From Scleroderma bovista (lineage: Eukaryota; Basidiomycota; Agaricomycetes; Boletales; Sclerodermataceae), in NCBI GenBank assembly GCA_037178675.1, contig JAYMGJ010000421.1, forward strand, positions 1-24,214: 24,214 bases of DNA. Direction: 5' to 3'. The notes beneath the pieces were generated by a model, which saw only the letters and a program-made list of their open reading frames with translations, did no database searches and had not been told where the DNA came from. A program made the translations under genes and the position numbers. Positions 1 to 10,597 of this stretch are shown here, piece by piece. Positions within the stretch are counted from its first letter, which is position 1; each line of letters starts with the position of its first letter.

Positions 1-469
1 GTGACTTGGCAAGGCTAATCAAATAATAAATCAACAAAAAGTCAATAAAGAATTAATAATGACGCACCTTGGGCTTCGGCCCCAGACCCAAACGTTCCCT
101 CATCGCCTTGCCAGCCGCCAGCGACTCGGCCTTCTCTCTCGCCCTCACCTCCGCCTCGGCCTTGCGCCTCACCTCGAAATCCGCTCACGCCTTAGCCTCG
201 GCGACTCGCTTCGCCTCCTCTTCGGCTTTCCACTTCTCTTCGGCGACCCTTCTCGCCTCTTCCTCAGCCTTCTTCCTGGCAGCCTCCTCCGCCAACCTCC
301 TTGCCTCTTGCTCGGCTGCCTGTTTCATCAGTCGCTCCCGTCGCCAACGTGACTGTTCATCAAACTTGGCGATTTGGACTTGGATCGAATCGGTCGGCTT
401 CCCTTCCAACTCGGGCGAGGGGGCGCGCGTCCAGTCGACATTGTCGGTGTTGCTAGCGGACATGTTCAA
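1..469 (-). pseudogene. Coiled-coil protein antisense to an LTR element, 5' part only
   Basis: A minus-strand ORF starts at 469 (a second ATG lies at 461-463). It opens with a short Trp/Pro-containing segment and runs into an Ala/Glu/Arg/Lys-rich coiled coil with AEEEARR-type heptads. A TGA at 185-187 interrupts it, but the same frame continues to 68, where AAG is followed by GTGCGT. A 53-nt intron (15-67, acceptor GATTAG) would join in phase to an exon running off the window. From recall, similar proteins in boletoid fungi continue into a Cys-rich zinc-cluster-like region; that part is outside the window, so this is inference. The gene is antisense to the element whose polypurine tract and LTR follow at 616-1254. 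The plus-strand ORF over the same bases is a Ser/Ala-rich shadow. Confidence 0.55.
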
Positions 470-615
470 ATCAAGGATGTTATGAAGAAGAGAATTTGTT
501 GGGTTACCGTCACCGAAGGCCAGTCTTATATACGCCCTAACTGATTTTCAAACCCAGACAATGGTCGCACACATTCGGTGTGGAATATGCATTGCAGCCT
601 CGTGGGCTCGGCCCT

Positions 616-627
616 AAGAGGGGGATA
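616..627 (+). other. Polypurine tract of an LTR retrotransposon
   Basis: A purine-rich run (AAGAGGGGGA and flanking bases) sits just before the TGTCACGACC start of the LTR at 629. That is the position of a plus-strand primer, and it makes the following LTR the 3' LTR of a plus-oriented element whose body lies to the left of the window. Confidence 0.6.
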
Positions 628-628
628 C

Positions 629-1254
629 TGTCACGACCGTGACATCTGATCACCCTGTACCCTATTGTCTGATCGCGTCCACGCGTTCGCCGCCCGTTTT
701 ATTGTATGTACTCCCTTTTCCGTTTCTCTCTATCTGTCCTGTATCGCCACCAATCGGTGAGCGCGTTGTCCGATCTGTCTCTCTGTACTATTACCTAATA
801 TGTTTCCTTTCTCGTTTCCGGTTACTATATGTTCCTGTCCCGTTGCATTACTAATACAATACTCATCGGTAATCCGGTTATCGCACTTACTGTACTTACT
901 CAGCGCGCAGCACGACTGCGCTTGTCATTCGTCAGTAATCCCGACTTCCCGTACATCGCCTCATCCGTTCCACTCAGTATAAATACCTAGATACTCGGTC
1001 TGTTGTAGTTTCAGTTCGAATATCGAATAAGATACTTCTCATCTGTTCTCTCTTCGTGGTCTCCGTCTCTATCCTCATACAAGCACTCGGTCATAGACCG
1101 TTTACCCTCGGACTCTCCGTCAGACCCTCGGTCGGCCTTCCTATTACTCGGGAAGCGCGACTACGCTACGTAGCATCTCGGTCTTACCACTAGGCCAACC
1201 TCTGACCCCCAGATCCCCCGTAGAGATCAGATCGGTGAAGAACCGGTCTTGACA
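629..1254 (+). mobile_element. 3' LTR of a Ty3/Gypsy-like retrotransposon (626 bp)
   Basis: The segment begins TGTCACGACC and ends GGTCTTGACA, an inverted terminal pair with one mismatch. A TATAAATA box at 978-985 reads in the plus direction, and a polypurine tract abuts the left edge. The five bases to the right (ACATC) should be the target duplication; the partner copy would lie left of the window. The last 15 or so bases resemble the ends of the LTRs at 2594-3814 and 13356-14938, but the bodies differ, so this is a related but separate family. The Gypsy assignment is inferred from LTR form and the 5-bp duplication seen for its relative. The small plus-strand ORFs inside it are not genes. 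Confidence 0.75.
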
Positions 1255-1589
1255 ACATCCTGCCAAATATCATCATCAACATCTAGTTTGAATAATATAA
1301 ATTTTGTTGTTGGATGAAGATGGTTACAGAACTCATTCCAAGCAAGAGAATGTGCAGTGTTTAAAGAAAATACCAAACTATGTGGTAAGCAAGAATGAAA
1401 AAAATGTATAAGGACCCCTGACACCACAAGCAAGCATGGGCCATCCCATATGGCATGGACCAGCCCTGGGATGGGATTATAAAAACAATGGCCCATCCCA
1501 GGAGGGAAGCAGACCTTCCCTGGGATGACCATGGTTTTATAGGCTATTTGGCTGAATTGCGATACTAAACTATTCAGGCTAAATGCTTA
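1255..1589. other. Non-coding stretch with a GGGATGG-rich inverted repeat
   Basis: I see no convincing gene. The notable content is a perfect 11-bp inverted repeat, CCTGGGATGGG at 1465-1475 and CCCATCCCAGG at 1492-1502, with further copies of the same core nearby (about 1434-1450 and 1517-1527). The 101-aa minus-strand ORF crosses the LTR edge and looks spurious. Confidence 0.4.
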
Positions 1590-1890
1590 TCAAAAGTGGT
1601 TACCTGAAGTGACGAGTTCCTGCAAAGTCATGACTGCATTCCCAGTCTGAGAGCTGAGATACAAGGCTGTAAAGGCATCCCATGTGATGGGCAACGAAGA
1701 AACTAAAATGCTTTTAAAATCTTCGTCATTTACCTTCGAGCCCATTTGATGAGGGGTCGCCTGGTATGAACGCATTGTATTCACATGCGCGGTAATATTG
1801 TTGCCTTCAACAGCCTTTGTATGGTAAAGGGTACGACACACCCTTGGCACCACTTTTTTGAGGTTCCCATGCTCTTTCTGACCTATTACC
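1590..1890 (-). pseudogene. Ty1/Copia-type Gag fragment
   Basis: The minus-strand ORF (about 87 aa plus a few upstream in-frame codons) has the signature of Copia Gag (UBN2-like): a leucine/tyrosine segment, then an 'HVNTMRS' helix, a 'VNDEDFKSILVSSLP' block and 'WDAFTALY'. The equivalent family pattern is a D-F-x-x-x-L-x-x-SLP-x-x-W-[DE] core. Only the middle of Gag is present; no zinc knuckle, protease or integrase follows. The right end runs into CAG-GTAACC, a possible splice donor, but an intron of about 52 nt there leads straight to a stop. I treat it as an isolated relic, unrelated by position to the Copia polymerase at 19-20 kb. Confidence 0.6.
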
Positions 1891-2086
1891 CACTACAACA
1901 AAAATATGTCCGAATGACCTGACCTCTCCTCCAGCTCATCCCCCGCTGCCTATTGTGAATGCTATGCCCTCAAGACAACATCTCAAGAGCATCAGGTTCC
2001 CAGGCGAGTGGTTTTCAGCCGCAAAGAGGTAGTCCTCATTACCTACCCATTGACCTCTCATATACTCTATAGGAGCATTGTCATGT

Positions 2087-2593
2087 GTCATTGTCGTCAT
2101 TGTCGTCTCACTGTCAGCGTTGCCCGTATATCCTGTCGTCATCATCGCCCATGTTTCTACTGCTTCCTTTGTCACCAAGTCACCGTTGTTGACCATACGT
2201 GCTCACTGTCATCATCATTGTGGCATTGTGGCATTGTGGCACCAGACCATGCTCATCACACCGTCGGAGTTGTTGTCTCACCGTCAGCGCTTACTTGCTC
2301 ATCCTCGCCGTCATTACCGTTGACCCCACCTCCACCACTTCTTCGTGTCATCACCAAGTATCTGTACGTGCTCGCTGTCATTGTCATTGTCATTGTGACA
2401 TCATGGTACCCAGCCATAGCCATGCTCATCACACCATTGTCCTCGTGGTGTGTCATTGTTTTCTCACTGTCAGTGTTACTTGCTCGTCCTCGTCATCATC
2501 ACCATTGTCCCCACCTCCAGCACTTCTTCGTGTCATCACCCAGTGTCTGTGCGTGCTCGCTGTCATCATCATGACATTGTGGCACCTTGCCAC
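2087..2593. repeat. Degenerate minisatellite, unit about 160-173 bp, left part
   Basis: Diverged tandem units recur, marked by CATGCTCATCACACC at 2248 and 2421 (173 bp apart), then a GTTGTCTCACCGTCAG-like block, a CCACCTCCACCACTTCTTCG-like block and GTCATTGTCATTGTGACATC runs. The array is cut at 2593 by a solo LTR and resumes at 3815. ORFs of up to 188 aa on both strands here are by-products of the repeat. Confidence 0.75.
2589..2593. repeat. Target-site duplication GCCAC, left copy
   Basis: GCCAC immediately precedes the LTR start at 2594 and is repeated exactly at 3815-3819, after the LTR end. A 5-bp duplication is usual for Gypsy-type integration. Confidence 0.85.
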
Positions 2594-3814
2594 TGTCATA
2601 TCCATACTTTTCCCAGTCGCAACTCCAGTCTAACCCTGGCCCACCTGACCTCTCCTTAGGCATAGACACAACTCCGGATCTAGTCCGGCCATCTCCAGCC
2701 CCATAGCTGCACTCCAGCTCAACTCCAGTCACTACGTCCATCTCCACCTCAGGACTAACCCCTGTCTTCCTCTAGACAGATCCGCGGTCTAACTCCTCCA
2801 TGTCGGACCTGTACCTACCATTAGTTGCTACTCCAGTTTCAGTCCGGCCACTCCCTTTGTCTGGTCTGTGACCTAGCCCAACTCCGGCTCAGGTCTGCTC
2901 CTGTTCTGCTCCACTCCCTCTGTCAGGTCCACCAATGGCCTTGGACATTTCCATGTCCAACTCCGGACCTTCCTCTGACTACTCCACCCTTCCTCCACCT
3001 GTGCACTCCCTCTGCTCTTGCACTTCCTCCGGTCCCACTTCCTCCAGTCCTGGACATCGCTCCAGACTTAACATTAGTTAAGTCCACCTCCAACCCTTAC
3101 TTGTCCTCTTCCAACCTAGTTCCCTTTACCTACTTGTCCCTGCATCTGCCCCGTCGTCCCTGTAATCCTAGTTCCCCATTTCTGCTTCTGCTCCGGTTTA
3201 TTTTCCTGTCCCTGCTTTATTTTCTTGTACCTGGTTTATTTTCCTGTCTACTTCTGCTCCATCCCTTGTCTCGACATTAAGGTGTTTACTTGTCACCGTA
3301 TATACTCACCTTAGTTTCATTACTATATAAACTACTGTACTCCGGCCTAGTAGTCTTAGATCAAATCTCGACTAAGATACTCCCCACTCTGTACTACCCA
3401 CTATGCTCTCCTAATCCATCTGTTCACCTGAACTCTGGCCAACTCCGGCCTCCGTCCTATCTCGTCCCCTTGGTCCTATGTCCAATCCTGGCAACTCTCC
3501 TACTTGCACGAGGGCAAAAGCCACCTCTGTCCCAGACTCAACGCTAGACCTCTCAGGACTATCCCACCTCTGGGATGTCCTTCACTCCAGACAAGCTGTG
3601 CTCAACTCTGGACCACTTTCCCATGGTCTGGACTTACTCCACAAAAACCCGGACTTACTCCCTGTGCTTCTCTAGTGCCCGGACTTCGTTCGTTTGACCC
3701 GGACTTGACTCTCTGCACTAACTAGCACCTACTAGTGTCTGGACTTACCTCCTCATTAGTTCCTTGCACCTCTGGACCTCCTAGTAAGATTGTTGAGGAG
3801 AACTGGTCTTGACA
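2594..3814 (+). mobile_element. Solo LTR, 1,221 bp (same family as 13356-14938)
   Basis: It starts TGTCATATCC, ends GGTCTTGACA, and is bracketed by perfect GCCAC duplications. It has a plus-strand TATATAAA at 3324-3331. The sequence matches the second LTR nearly throughout, but has only two 17-bp minisatellite units plus one 15-bp unit (3002-3050) where the second has twenty plus three. No internal region, primer-binding site or polypurine tract adjoins it, so it is a solo LTR left by LTR-LTR recombination. ACTCCGG-like motifs are scattered through it; several read CTCCAG or CTCTGG here where the other copy keeps CTCCGG, suggesting CpG loss. ORFs inside it are not genes. Confidence 0.88.
3002..3050 (+). 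repeat. Short form of the LTR minisatellite (2 x 17 bp + 1 x 15 bp)
   Basis: Units are at 3002-3018, 3019-3035 and a 15-bp variant at 3036-3050. They align with the array at 13784-14168 of the second LTR and represent the unexpanded state. Confidence 0.75.
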
Positions 3815-4012
3815 GCCACGCTCATCACAGCATCGTCCTCATGTGACATTGTTGTCTCACCATCAGCGTTACTCGTCATCCTTGTCATCACTGTTACCCC
3901 CACCTCCACCACTTTTTCGTGTCATCACTTAGTGTCCGTGTGTACTCACGGTTGTCATCGTGACATCGTGATGGCCACGCTCATCACACCGTCGTCACCA
4001 AGTTGCCGTTGT
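3815..4012. repeat. Target duplication GCCAC and right part of the split minisatellite
   Basis: Positions 3815-3819 repeat GCCAC. The array then resumes with CACGCTCATCACAGC at 3817 and CACGCTCATCACACC at 3976 (159 bp apart), continuing the unit pattern left of the LTR. Deleting the LTR and one duplication restores a continuous array. Confidence 0.75.
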
Positions 4013-4556
4013 GCATGCGGGTGCGAGGTCTCAGTGAGTGTGGATGTGGATGGACTGGGCGTGGGCGTGGGCGGACACACCATACACATGTACGGTCATC
4101 AGCAATGGATAGCCTGGCACCACTACCTCGGCAGGACAATGACAATGGCTCCACCACCAACATGCAATGACACTCGGGCTGATGCACCCATTTCTGCTTC
4201 CTGTACATTTTTCCATAGCTTTACAGTACTTGTAGCTGTGTAACAAAATATTGATTCATTGCACTATGCCTATGTGTGAGTAGCACTAGCCTTCCCCTTA
4301 AGCAATGGATGGCCACCATCTGCTATTGTCTGCCCCACAATGTGATTCTATTTAACTGTCTGATACACAAACATCTACTAGAATCCTACTGTGTCTGATT
4401 GACCTGCTAACATTTGGAATTTTCACAATATCTAGAAGAGTTCAAGTAAGATGGTAAATGAAAGATATAAGATGACATGAACGCAGCAATGGCAAGAGTA
4501 AAATTCTAATGATAGTCCGCTGCAAGCAAGAAATGAGGCAAAATGATGCGAGGATT
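4013..4556. other. Non-coding stretch
   Basis: A GT-rich segment (about 4030-4080, GTGGATGTGG and GGGCGTGGGC runs) is followed by ordinary AT-rich sequence. I see no gene, terminal repeat or RNA gene. If the minus-strand gene cluster is one transposon, its left terminus could lie here, but I found no inverted repeat matching the region right of 18920. Confidence 0.35.
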
Positions 4557-6585
4557 TCAATTAACACTGCTGGAGGGCGCGTGTGGTGCAGTGGGCTCAA
4601 TGGGAGCAGATGGTACATAACAAGGGTGTCCCTGATGGGGCTCGCATGTTGGACTCCGACTGGTGAGAGGAGCTGGGCCCATGAGGTAGGGGCGGTCGGC
4701 ATGGTTTTGGTAAAGGGGGACACTTCCTTGCATGTCTTGATATGTCCCAGGGGGGAGAAGGCCAGCATGGAAACCTCCATATGCACCGCAGGGATCACCT
4801 CGATATATGTCTTCATGATAAATACCTTGGGTCTCGCTATATGGCATCCCTCGATGAGGATCGCTAGATCCTCATGGAGGCGGCATCAGTCCATGGTCAC
4901 CGCCCTGGTAAGGCAGATACTGCCCTGGTGGATGGAAAATATAACCCCCACCGACCTGACGGGACGGATCCATCCATTCGCCATGACCATGTTGTCCACC
5001 CACAAATCCATTGTTCAATGTAGCTTCTTGGACACCAATGGTTGGCTTTGGGGGAATTGGAGAGGGCAGGCCAACAGCAACGGCTAATGGGGGAGAGACA
5101 GGTGCTGGGGTTGGCGCAATATTGGGTTTAGGGGAGTCTTTTCCTTGTTGCAGGGTCTTGGTGAGTGGCCTACAAGGCTCGCAGCATTTGGGAGACGGAG
5201 ACGATGGATCCACCCTAGTGAGTGGCACCTGAGGGCTGCTGGGGAGCTTCAACACGCCAGGAACTCTGTTTGAGAAGACTTTGGGGTTCTCAGCTATAGT
5301 GGAAACCAAAAATGGGTCCGAGCACACAGTATCTGCCAATGAATGAATATTAATATATATTCAGGTTTGATAAATAGATTAACTCACTTGTGGTATTGGA
5401 ATGATCATCATCCATTGACTGTACTCTATCATGAAGTCCGCGTGTTGCTGGAGTTTCTATCATAAGTAAAGGATGTTGTCATGAAATACCAATACATACC
5501 CCGAATTGTGAGCATGTCGGGGAAATCACTTTTGGCACTTGAGTCCTCTGCATTCTTGTGAGCATTGTCTAATGCATGCTGCTTGCCTTTCTTTGGTGCT
5601 ATCTTTTCTGGCTTCGACTCTGCAGTGTGAGCATGCCTTTTGATGGGACACGCAGTCTGGAGCTCCTTGGCCTTGCGCTTTAGAGATGGCCCCAGTTCTT
5701 CATATGCATCTGCTTCGCCAAGCAGACCTATGTCAACTACTTTTTCATTGACATCAACTGCCATTTCGCCTTCGCTTGAGTCAGAGATCAAAATGTACTT
5801 GGCCTTTTTCTTCTTTGGCACAGCCTTGCCTTTAGCAGCGCAGAAAACAGGTGGGGAATCGGTATTACTGCTGATGATGATAGGATTGTCTTCCGTAGCA
5901 TTGGCAAAGATGATGCGTCGCTGAGGATAATCAGTCTGGCTCTTGATGGCAACTGTATTACCTTCTGTAGCCTTGACATTGCGAACTACACCCCTCTTTA
6001 TCCTTGTGGCAGCCTTGCTGGGAGGGTGGCAGGGTGGAATGTCATGATTGATCGTACCATTAACATACATTTGCTGGGCCTTCACATGGCCACTATGTGA
6101 AGGAGGAGGGGCACCGATGATCACCAGTTTCTCAGAGTTGTTAAGTGCCCCTAGAAAAAGACCATATTTTAAATGATGTCATAAGCGTGTATCAGAGATC
6201 ACATACTTCATTCAACCTTGCTATGGACTTTTGTCATGGAGATTTCTTCGTCTATGAGCGCGGCATGGAGACGACGACAATCAGCAAGGTCAAGATCAAC
6301 CATGCCCTTTGTTCTTGCATTGTTTTTGCGCAGTTGACCAGGCATTAAGACAGAATGAGGCCAGCCTTGCATTACTAACCCCTGCGCCCCCATGATAGTC
6401 AAGAGGGTCGTCCATGGAAAGGATGTGCGCTTGAACTTGGATACGTCCCCTCCAGCGTGCTCTGTTATAATAAGTTATACAGAGATTTGTGTTCAGATTG
6501 TATCAGACTTACGAATAAGTCCTATGATGCCATCCTTGATGGTATTCAGGTTTATTCCTGTCACCCCTGTTAATCTCTTCACTGA

Positions 6586-8035
6586 CACTGCAAGCATTTC
6601 TCAATGTTTCATGACAAAACATTGTAAAAAAATAGAAGAAAGAGATACTCTTTTATTTACAATTTTGTTACACAAAAAAGACAAATATCATACAGAATAT
6701 TTTTTGTCTTTCTTTTGCCAAGACATGATTTGAGATCATTTCTTACGTTAGGACTATAAAAAATTTAACATTTTTCTTCTGCCTGTTCCTTGCAAAACAA
6801 ATAAAGAAAAGACAATGTAACTTTTCTCACAGTAGACATTTTTAATTTCCTGCAGTGAAAATTTGAATCAAAAGATACTTTTTTCCACAAGAATAAATGT
6901 TTAGAAAATGTGCTATATATTTTTGGTCATAACACTCTAGCCAGCCAATCAGTATCCAGAACCCATCATGTTTCTTGAAGAAAAATTTATTGTTTTCTCT
7001 TAACATGTTTTCAACAATAATATGATGCTTTATTTCTAATAAAACATACTGAAATACTTGCTATGAGAAAAGTTACATTGTCTTTTCTTTATTTGTTTTC
7101 ACAGCAAGCATTTTCCAATGTTTCATGACAAAACATTGTGAAAAAATAGAAGAAAGAGATACTCTTTTATTTACAATTTTGTTCAAAAAAAAAAAGACAA
7201 ATATCATACAACATTATTTTTGTCATTTTTGTGTCAAGACATGATTTGAGATCATTTCTTATGTTGAGAGTATAAAATATTTCACCTTTTTCTTTTGCCT
7301 GTCCCTTGCAAAACAAATAAAGAAATAATAATGTAAATTTTCCCACAGCAAGCATTTTCAATTTTCTGCAGTGAAAAATTGAATCAAAAGATACTCTATT
7401 CCACAAAAATAAATGTTTAAAAAATATGCTATATATTTTTGGTCATAACACTCTAGCCAGCCAATCAGTATCCAGAAACAATCATGTTTATTGAAGAAAA
7501 ATCTATTGTTTTCTTTGAACATGTTTTTAGAAATAATATGGTATCTTATTTCTAATAAAACATGCTGAAATTCTTGCTATGAGAAAAGTTTCATTTTCTT
7601 TTCTTTATTTGTTTTTCAAGGAACAGGCAGAAGAAAAAGGTTAAATGTTTTATAGTTCTAACATAAGAAATGATCTCAAATGATGTTTTGGCAAACAAAA
7701 TGACAAAATGATGCTGTATGATATTTGTGTTTTTTTGTTAAACAAAATTGTAAATAAAAGAATATCTCTTTCTTCTATATTTTTATGATGTTTTGTCATA
7801 AAACATTGAGAAATGCTTGCAGTGTTTGCAAGGAACAGGCAGAAGAAAAATGTTAAATTTTTTATAGTCCTAACATAAGAAATGATCTCAAATCATGTCT
7901 TGGCAAAAGAAAGACAAAAAAGATTCTGTATGATATTTGTCTTTTTTGTGTAACAAAATTGTAAATAAAAGAGTATCTCTTTCTTCTATTTTTTTACAAT
8001 GTTTTGTCATGAAACATTGAGAAATGCTTGCAGTG
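6586..8035. mobile_element. CACTA-like non-autonomous element (outer MITE), 1,450 bp with nested copy
   Basis: It begins CACTGCAAGCATTTCTC and ends with the inverse, GAGAAATGCTTGCAGTG, with inverted repeats of at least 215 bp. TGA flanks it at 6583-6585 and 8036-8038. A CACTG terminus and 3-bp duplication fit the CACTA/EnSpm (CMC) superfamily. The body is very AT-rich and has no transposase. Removing the inner copy (725 bp plus a 3-bp duplication) leaves about 722 bp, the same size as the inner element. It sits in an exon of the gene at 4557-9671. Short ORFs inside it are not genes. Confidence 0.85.
7100..7824. mobile_element. Inner copy of the same MITE, 725 bp
   Basis: It runs from CACAGCAAGCATTTTCC (one change from the consensus CACTG start) to GAGAAATGCTTGCAGTG. 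TTT lies at 7097-7099 and again at 7825-7827. The outer element's other arm shows that the uninterrupted sequence was a TTTTGCAAGG-type run, so TTT is a true target duplication. The middle of the copy (about 7310-7600) parallels 6800-7090 of the outer copy. Confidence 0.82.
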
Positions 8036-9671
8036 TGACATCTGAATGACCCACAGATGTTGCATGGTTGCATGGGAGTAGATTGTTGGCATCCTTGTCA
8101 AAAGCGTCACTCACGATCTCGAGTGAGACATGGTTGCTAAATAGTTGTCAAAGTACCATTAACAAGAGACCATGGAATTAGATACATACAATACATGGGC
8201 TTTGAGATGGCCGATCATAGTGTGCTCATCAGCTTGGCAGCGAGTTTCGAAAAACTGGAAGGTGACTTAGCACTTTGCATAAACACTGAAGAAGCAAGTC
8301 TTACTTTTTTCGCTCCAGCAGTTGTGTGAACAAACCCTAGTGAGGAATCTTCGTTCACAACCTTGCCACACATGACCAGAGCTGTCTCAAACCCATGCTT
8401 TGCAGACGCCCCTTCGAGCTGTGGATAAATGAGAATCATCATCTGAAAGGACCCACTGTGGCCTTACTAAATTGACCAGTCGTCTCTTGATTTTGCTAAA
8501 CAATTGCATACGGTGCACGACAGTTTGGGGTGAGGCTTCGGAGCTTTCAAGCAGGTCATGGAGCTCCAGGATCTCTTGCCAAGCTTCGCCATTTTCTTCT
8601 TTGAATTTATTGTATAGTTGTCTGCGGGTCATTGGGGAGACTTTCGACAAAGTTTTAGGACAGATATATTGTGAAATAAAAGTGGGCTCACTTACTGAGG
8701 ACATCAGTAGGGATAGCTAACCTCTTCTGCTCTTGAGTTTCATGTTTCACGAAGTATTTCGTGTATAGGTTCCAATGGTTAGTCCCATTGATAACCCGCC
8801 CTTTACTTTTGTGCCATCTGTCCATAATCTGCTGCGTGGTGAGGGATGTTTTGTCGACAAGTTGCATCAGGATAATCTCGAGGTCATCATAGCCTTGTTT
8901 GAGGATGGCATTGATCAAGGTAGTCCTATGCCCAGCTGTCGGAGTCACCAGTTCAATTTGATCTGGAGGGGATGAGCGTGCCTCAGTGCAATCACCTCCA
9001 ACTGTGAGAGAATTGGGAGTCGGGGGAATGATATGAGTAACAGGGACAATCAGTTGTGTTGCTGGAAGTGGTTCCACAGCAGTGGGGGCATGCTCTTGCA
9101 CAGAACTCTCAGCAGTGTTGGGTGAAGGTGTTGGGGGACAAGATGCAAGATTGTTATCAGTGGGTGGCTGGTGAACAGGAAAAAAGATGGCTCAGCATTA
9201 GATTTGCTCGATGGCAGCACATGTTGATCACCTACCAAGGCAACATCTGCAGGGAGCTGAAGATTGGATTCCACAACATGAGTGTCAACCAAACGGGCTC
9301 GGCGATGCTCTGCTTGTTGGACCAGCCCAGTATCACGGACCATTGGTTTAATACGTGCCCAATGATGGGTGGGGGTCTCCATGGGTGGAGGAGAGGGCTG
9401 ACGACGACCACTGCCAACTTGGCCTTCAACAAACGTGACTGTCAGATTGTCTGGCTGCGGAGGGGGAGGTGGGACAGGTGATTTAGACTTGGAATGGGTT
9501 TCATGCATCATTCTTCCAGAGTGCAAGAATCAGTATGTGCTTTCTGATGACCAGGGAAGAACTTACCTGGGCGAGTACAGCCGGGAAATCTGCAAGACTA
9601 CCAGCAAGGTCAACAGTGAGCACTAGAGGACTTCTTATGAGCCCATTGAGCCACTCCGCTGGGTCCATCAT

Positions 9672-10597
9672 CGATATCGCTGAGAGTATCAGTAATGTTG
9701 TGCAACAATAAAGGGAGTGGAAATAGAAGATGCTCAATTCTGAGGGACTTGGATAGAATCTATGGCGTAAGCAACAGCACCAATCTACATAGCAAGTTGA
9801 AGGTGTACCATTTTTGTGAATAGCTGTTGTACACGATAAACTCACAAATGCCCCTGAAAAATCAGTGCCATCAGGAGCCTCGCAGCCTGCAACAAAGTAG
9901 AGTTAATTTTTGCATGGCCTCGCAGTGTGCAGACATACCGAGTCCGATGGCCCATCGAGATCTTTTCCAGCAACAATGCCAGGCTGGCCATTGGGCAGCA
10001 GGGAAGAGACGGATGGATGACGAGGGAGCAGATAAAGGATGTCCAAAGCATCTATAATATTAACATTGAGGTTGAGGAAGATGGAAGATGTGACAGAGAT
10101 AGCAGAGTCAGCGCATCTGCCCACGCCAGAGATCACGATATGATGACTCACCTGTGTCGTCCCACGAGTCTATCAGAGCATCCATATGGGAGTGTTAGAT
10201 GTCGATGCTGACACGGAAGACGAGCACTACACAGGGAGGGGGTGGGAAGGGTGAGGGAAGCTTTATGTACATTTGGGCGACGAACAGTCAACCAAACAAG
10301 TGAGAACAACTCACCAAATCAAGGAACCAGCCACACATAGCAATCAAGGTACTGGTCTAGACCCAGGCTGCAGGCTGCAGCACTCTTAGCAGAGGTGAGA
10401 CGATAACTTCTATCTACATTGGATCAAAAGCATGTGTACCCATGTGTGGGTATACCCTTGGGTGTTTTTTGTTTGCTCTTGCACTGCCACCCAGACAAGG
10501 GTTTGGCGATGTGGAGATTGAGAATGGTGCGTGCATTATGTGAGAGCAGGATACAGACACAATGTTGATACCAAGAGTCAGCCCTAGTACTTGGTAT
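9672..10597 (-). other. Region between genes; possible small decayed gene
   Basis: No solid gene. On the minus strand an ATG at 10183-10185 begins a short exon (10152-10185) ending in a good donor GTGAGTC. A later open stretch, ending in TCG before GTATGTCTG, is followed about 52 nt on by a TTGCAG acceptor and a short open segment, all upstream of the gene starting at 9671. The exons do not join in one frame, so this could be a broken small gene or upstream exons of the next gene. The ORFs here are otherwise unremarkable. Confidence 0.2.

Larger units (their letters stand above)
4557..9671 (-). pseudogene. Large KDZ-associated multi-exon gene, split by a MITE
   Basis: I joined eleven exons on the minus strand: 9567-9671, 9236-9487, 8696-9167, 8468-8640, 8305-8418, 8190-8254, 8036-8136 plus 6513-6585 (split by the MITE), 6207-6461, 5500-6150, 5388-5456 and 4557-5332. 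Introns are 43-79 nt with GT...AG ends; the first acceptor is uncertain. The result is about 1,030 codons starting MMDPAEW. A Pro-rich N-terminus leads to a helical block with WHKSKGR and HWNLYTKYF, then an AKHGF...MCGKVVNEDSSLGF...TTAGA block, a FFETRC...GHLKAHV block, a SFPWTTLL...GW...LMPGQLR block, a Lys-rich low-complexity part and a Pro/Gly-rich tail. From recall, similar proteins are widespread in mushroom genomes near KDZ transposases; the function is unknown to me. TGA codons at 6208-6210 and 4872-4874 and a one-base frame discrepancy beside the MITE make it a pseudogene. Confidence 0.6.

Noticed and set aside
2008..2659. ORFs of 144 and 188 aa on the plus strand
   Set aside because: They have low-complexity Ser/His/Cys/Val composition, arise from the minisatellite, and run into the inserted LTR.
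6392..8073. Short ORFs repeating 'FMTKHCKKIEERDTLLF'
   Set aside because: They lie in the MITE inverted repeats and occur in mirrored copies; there is no transposase domain.
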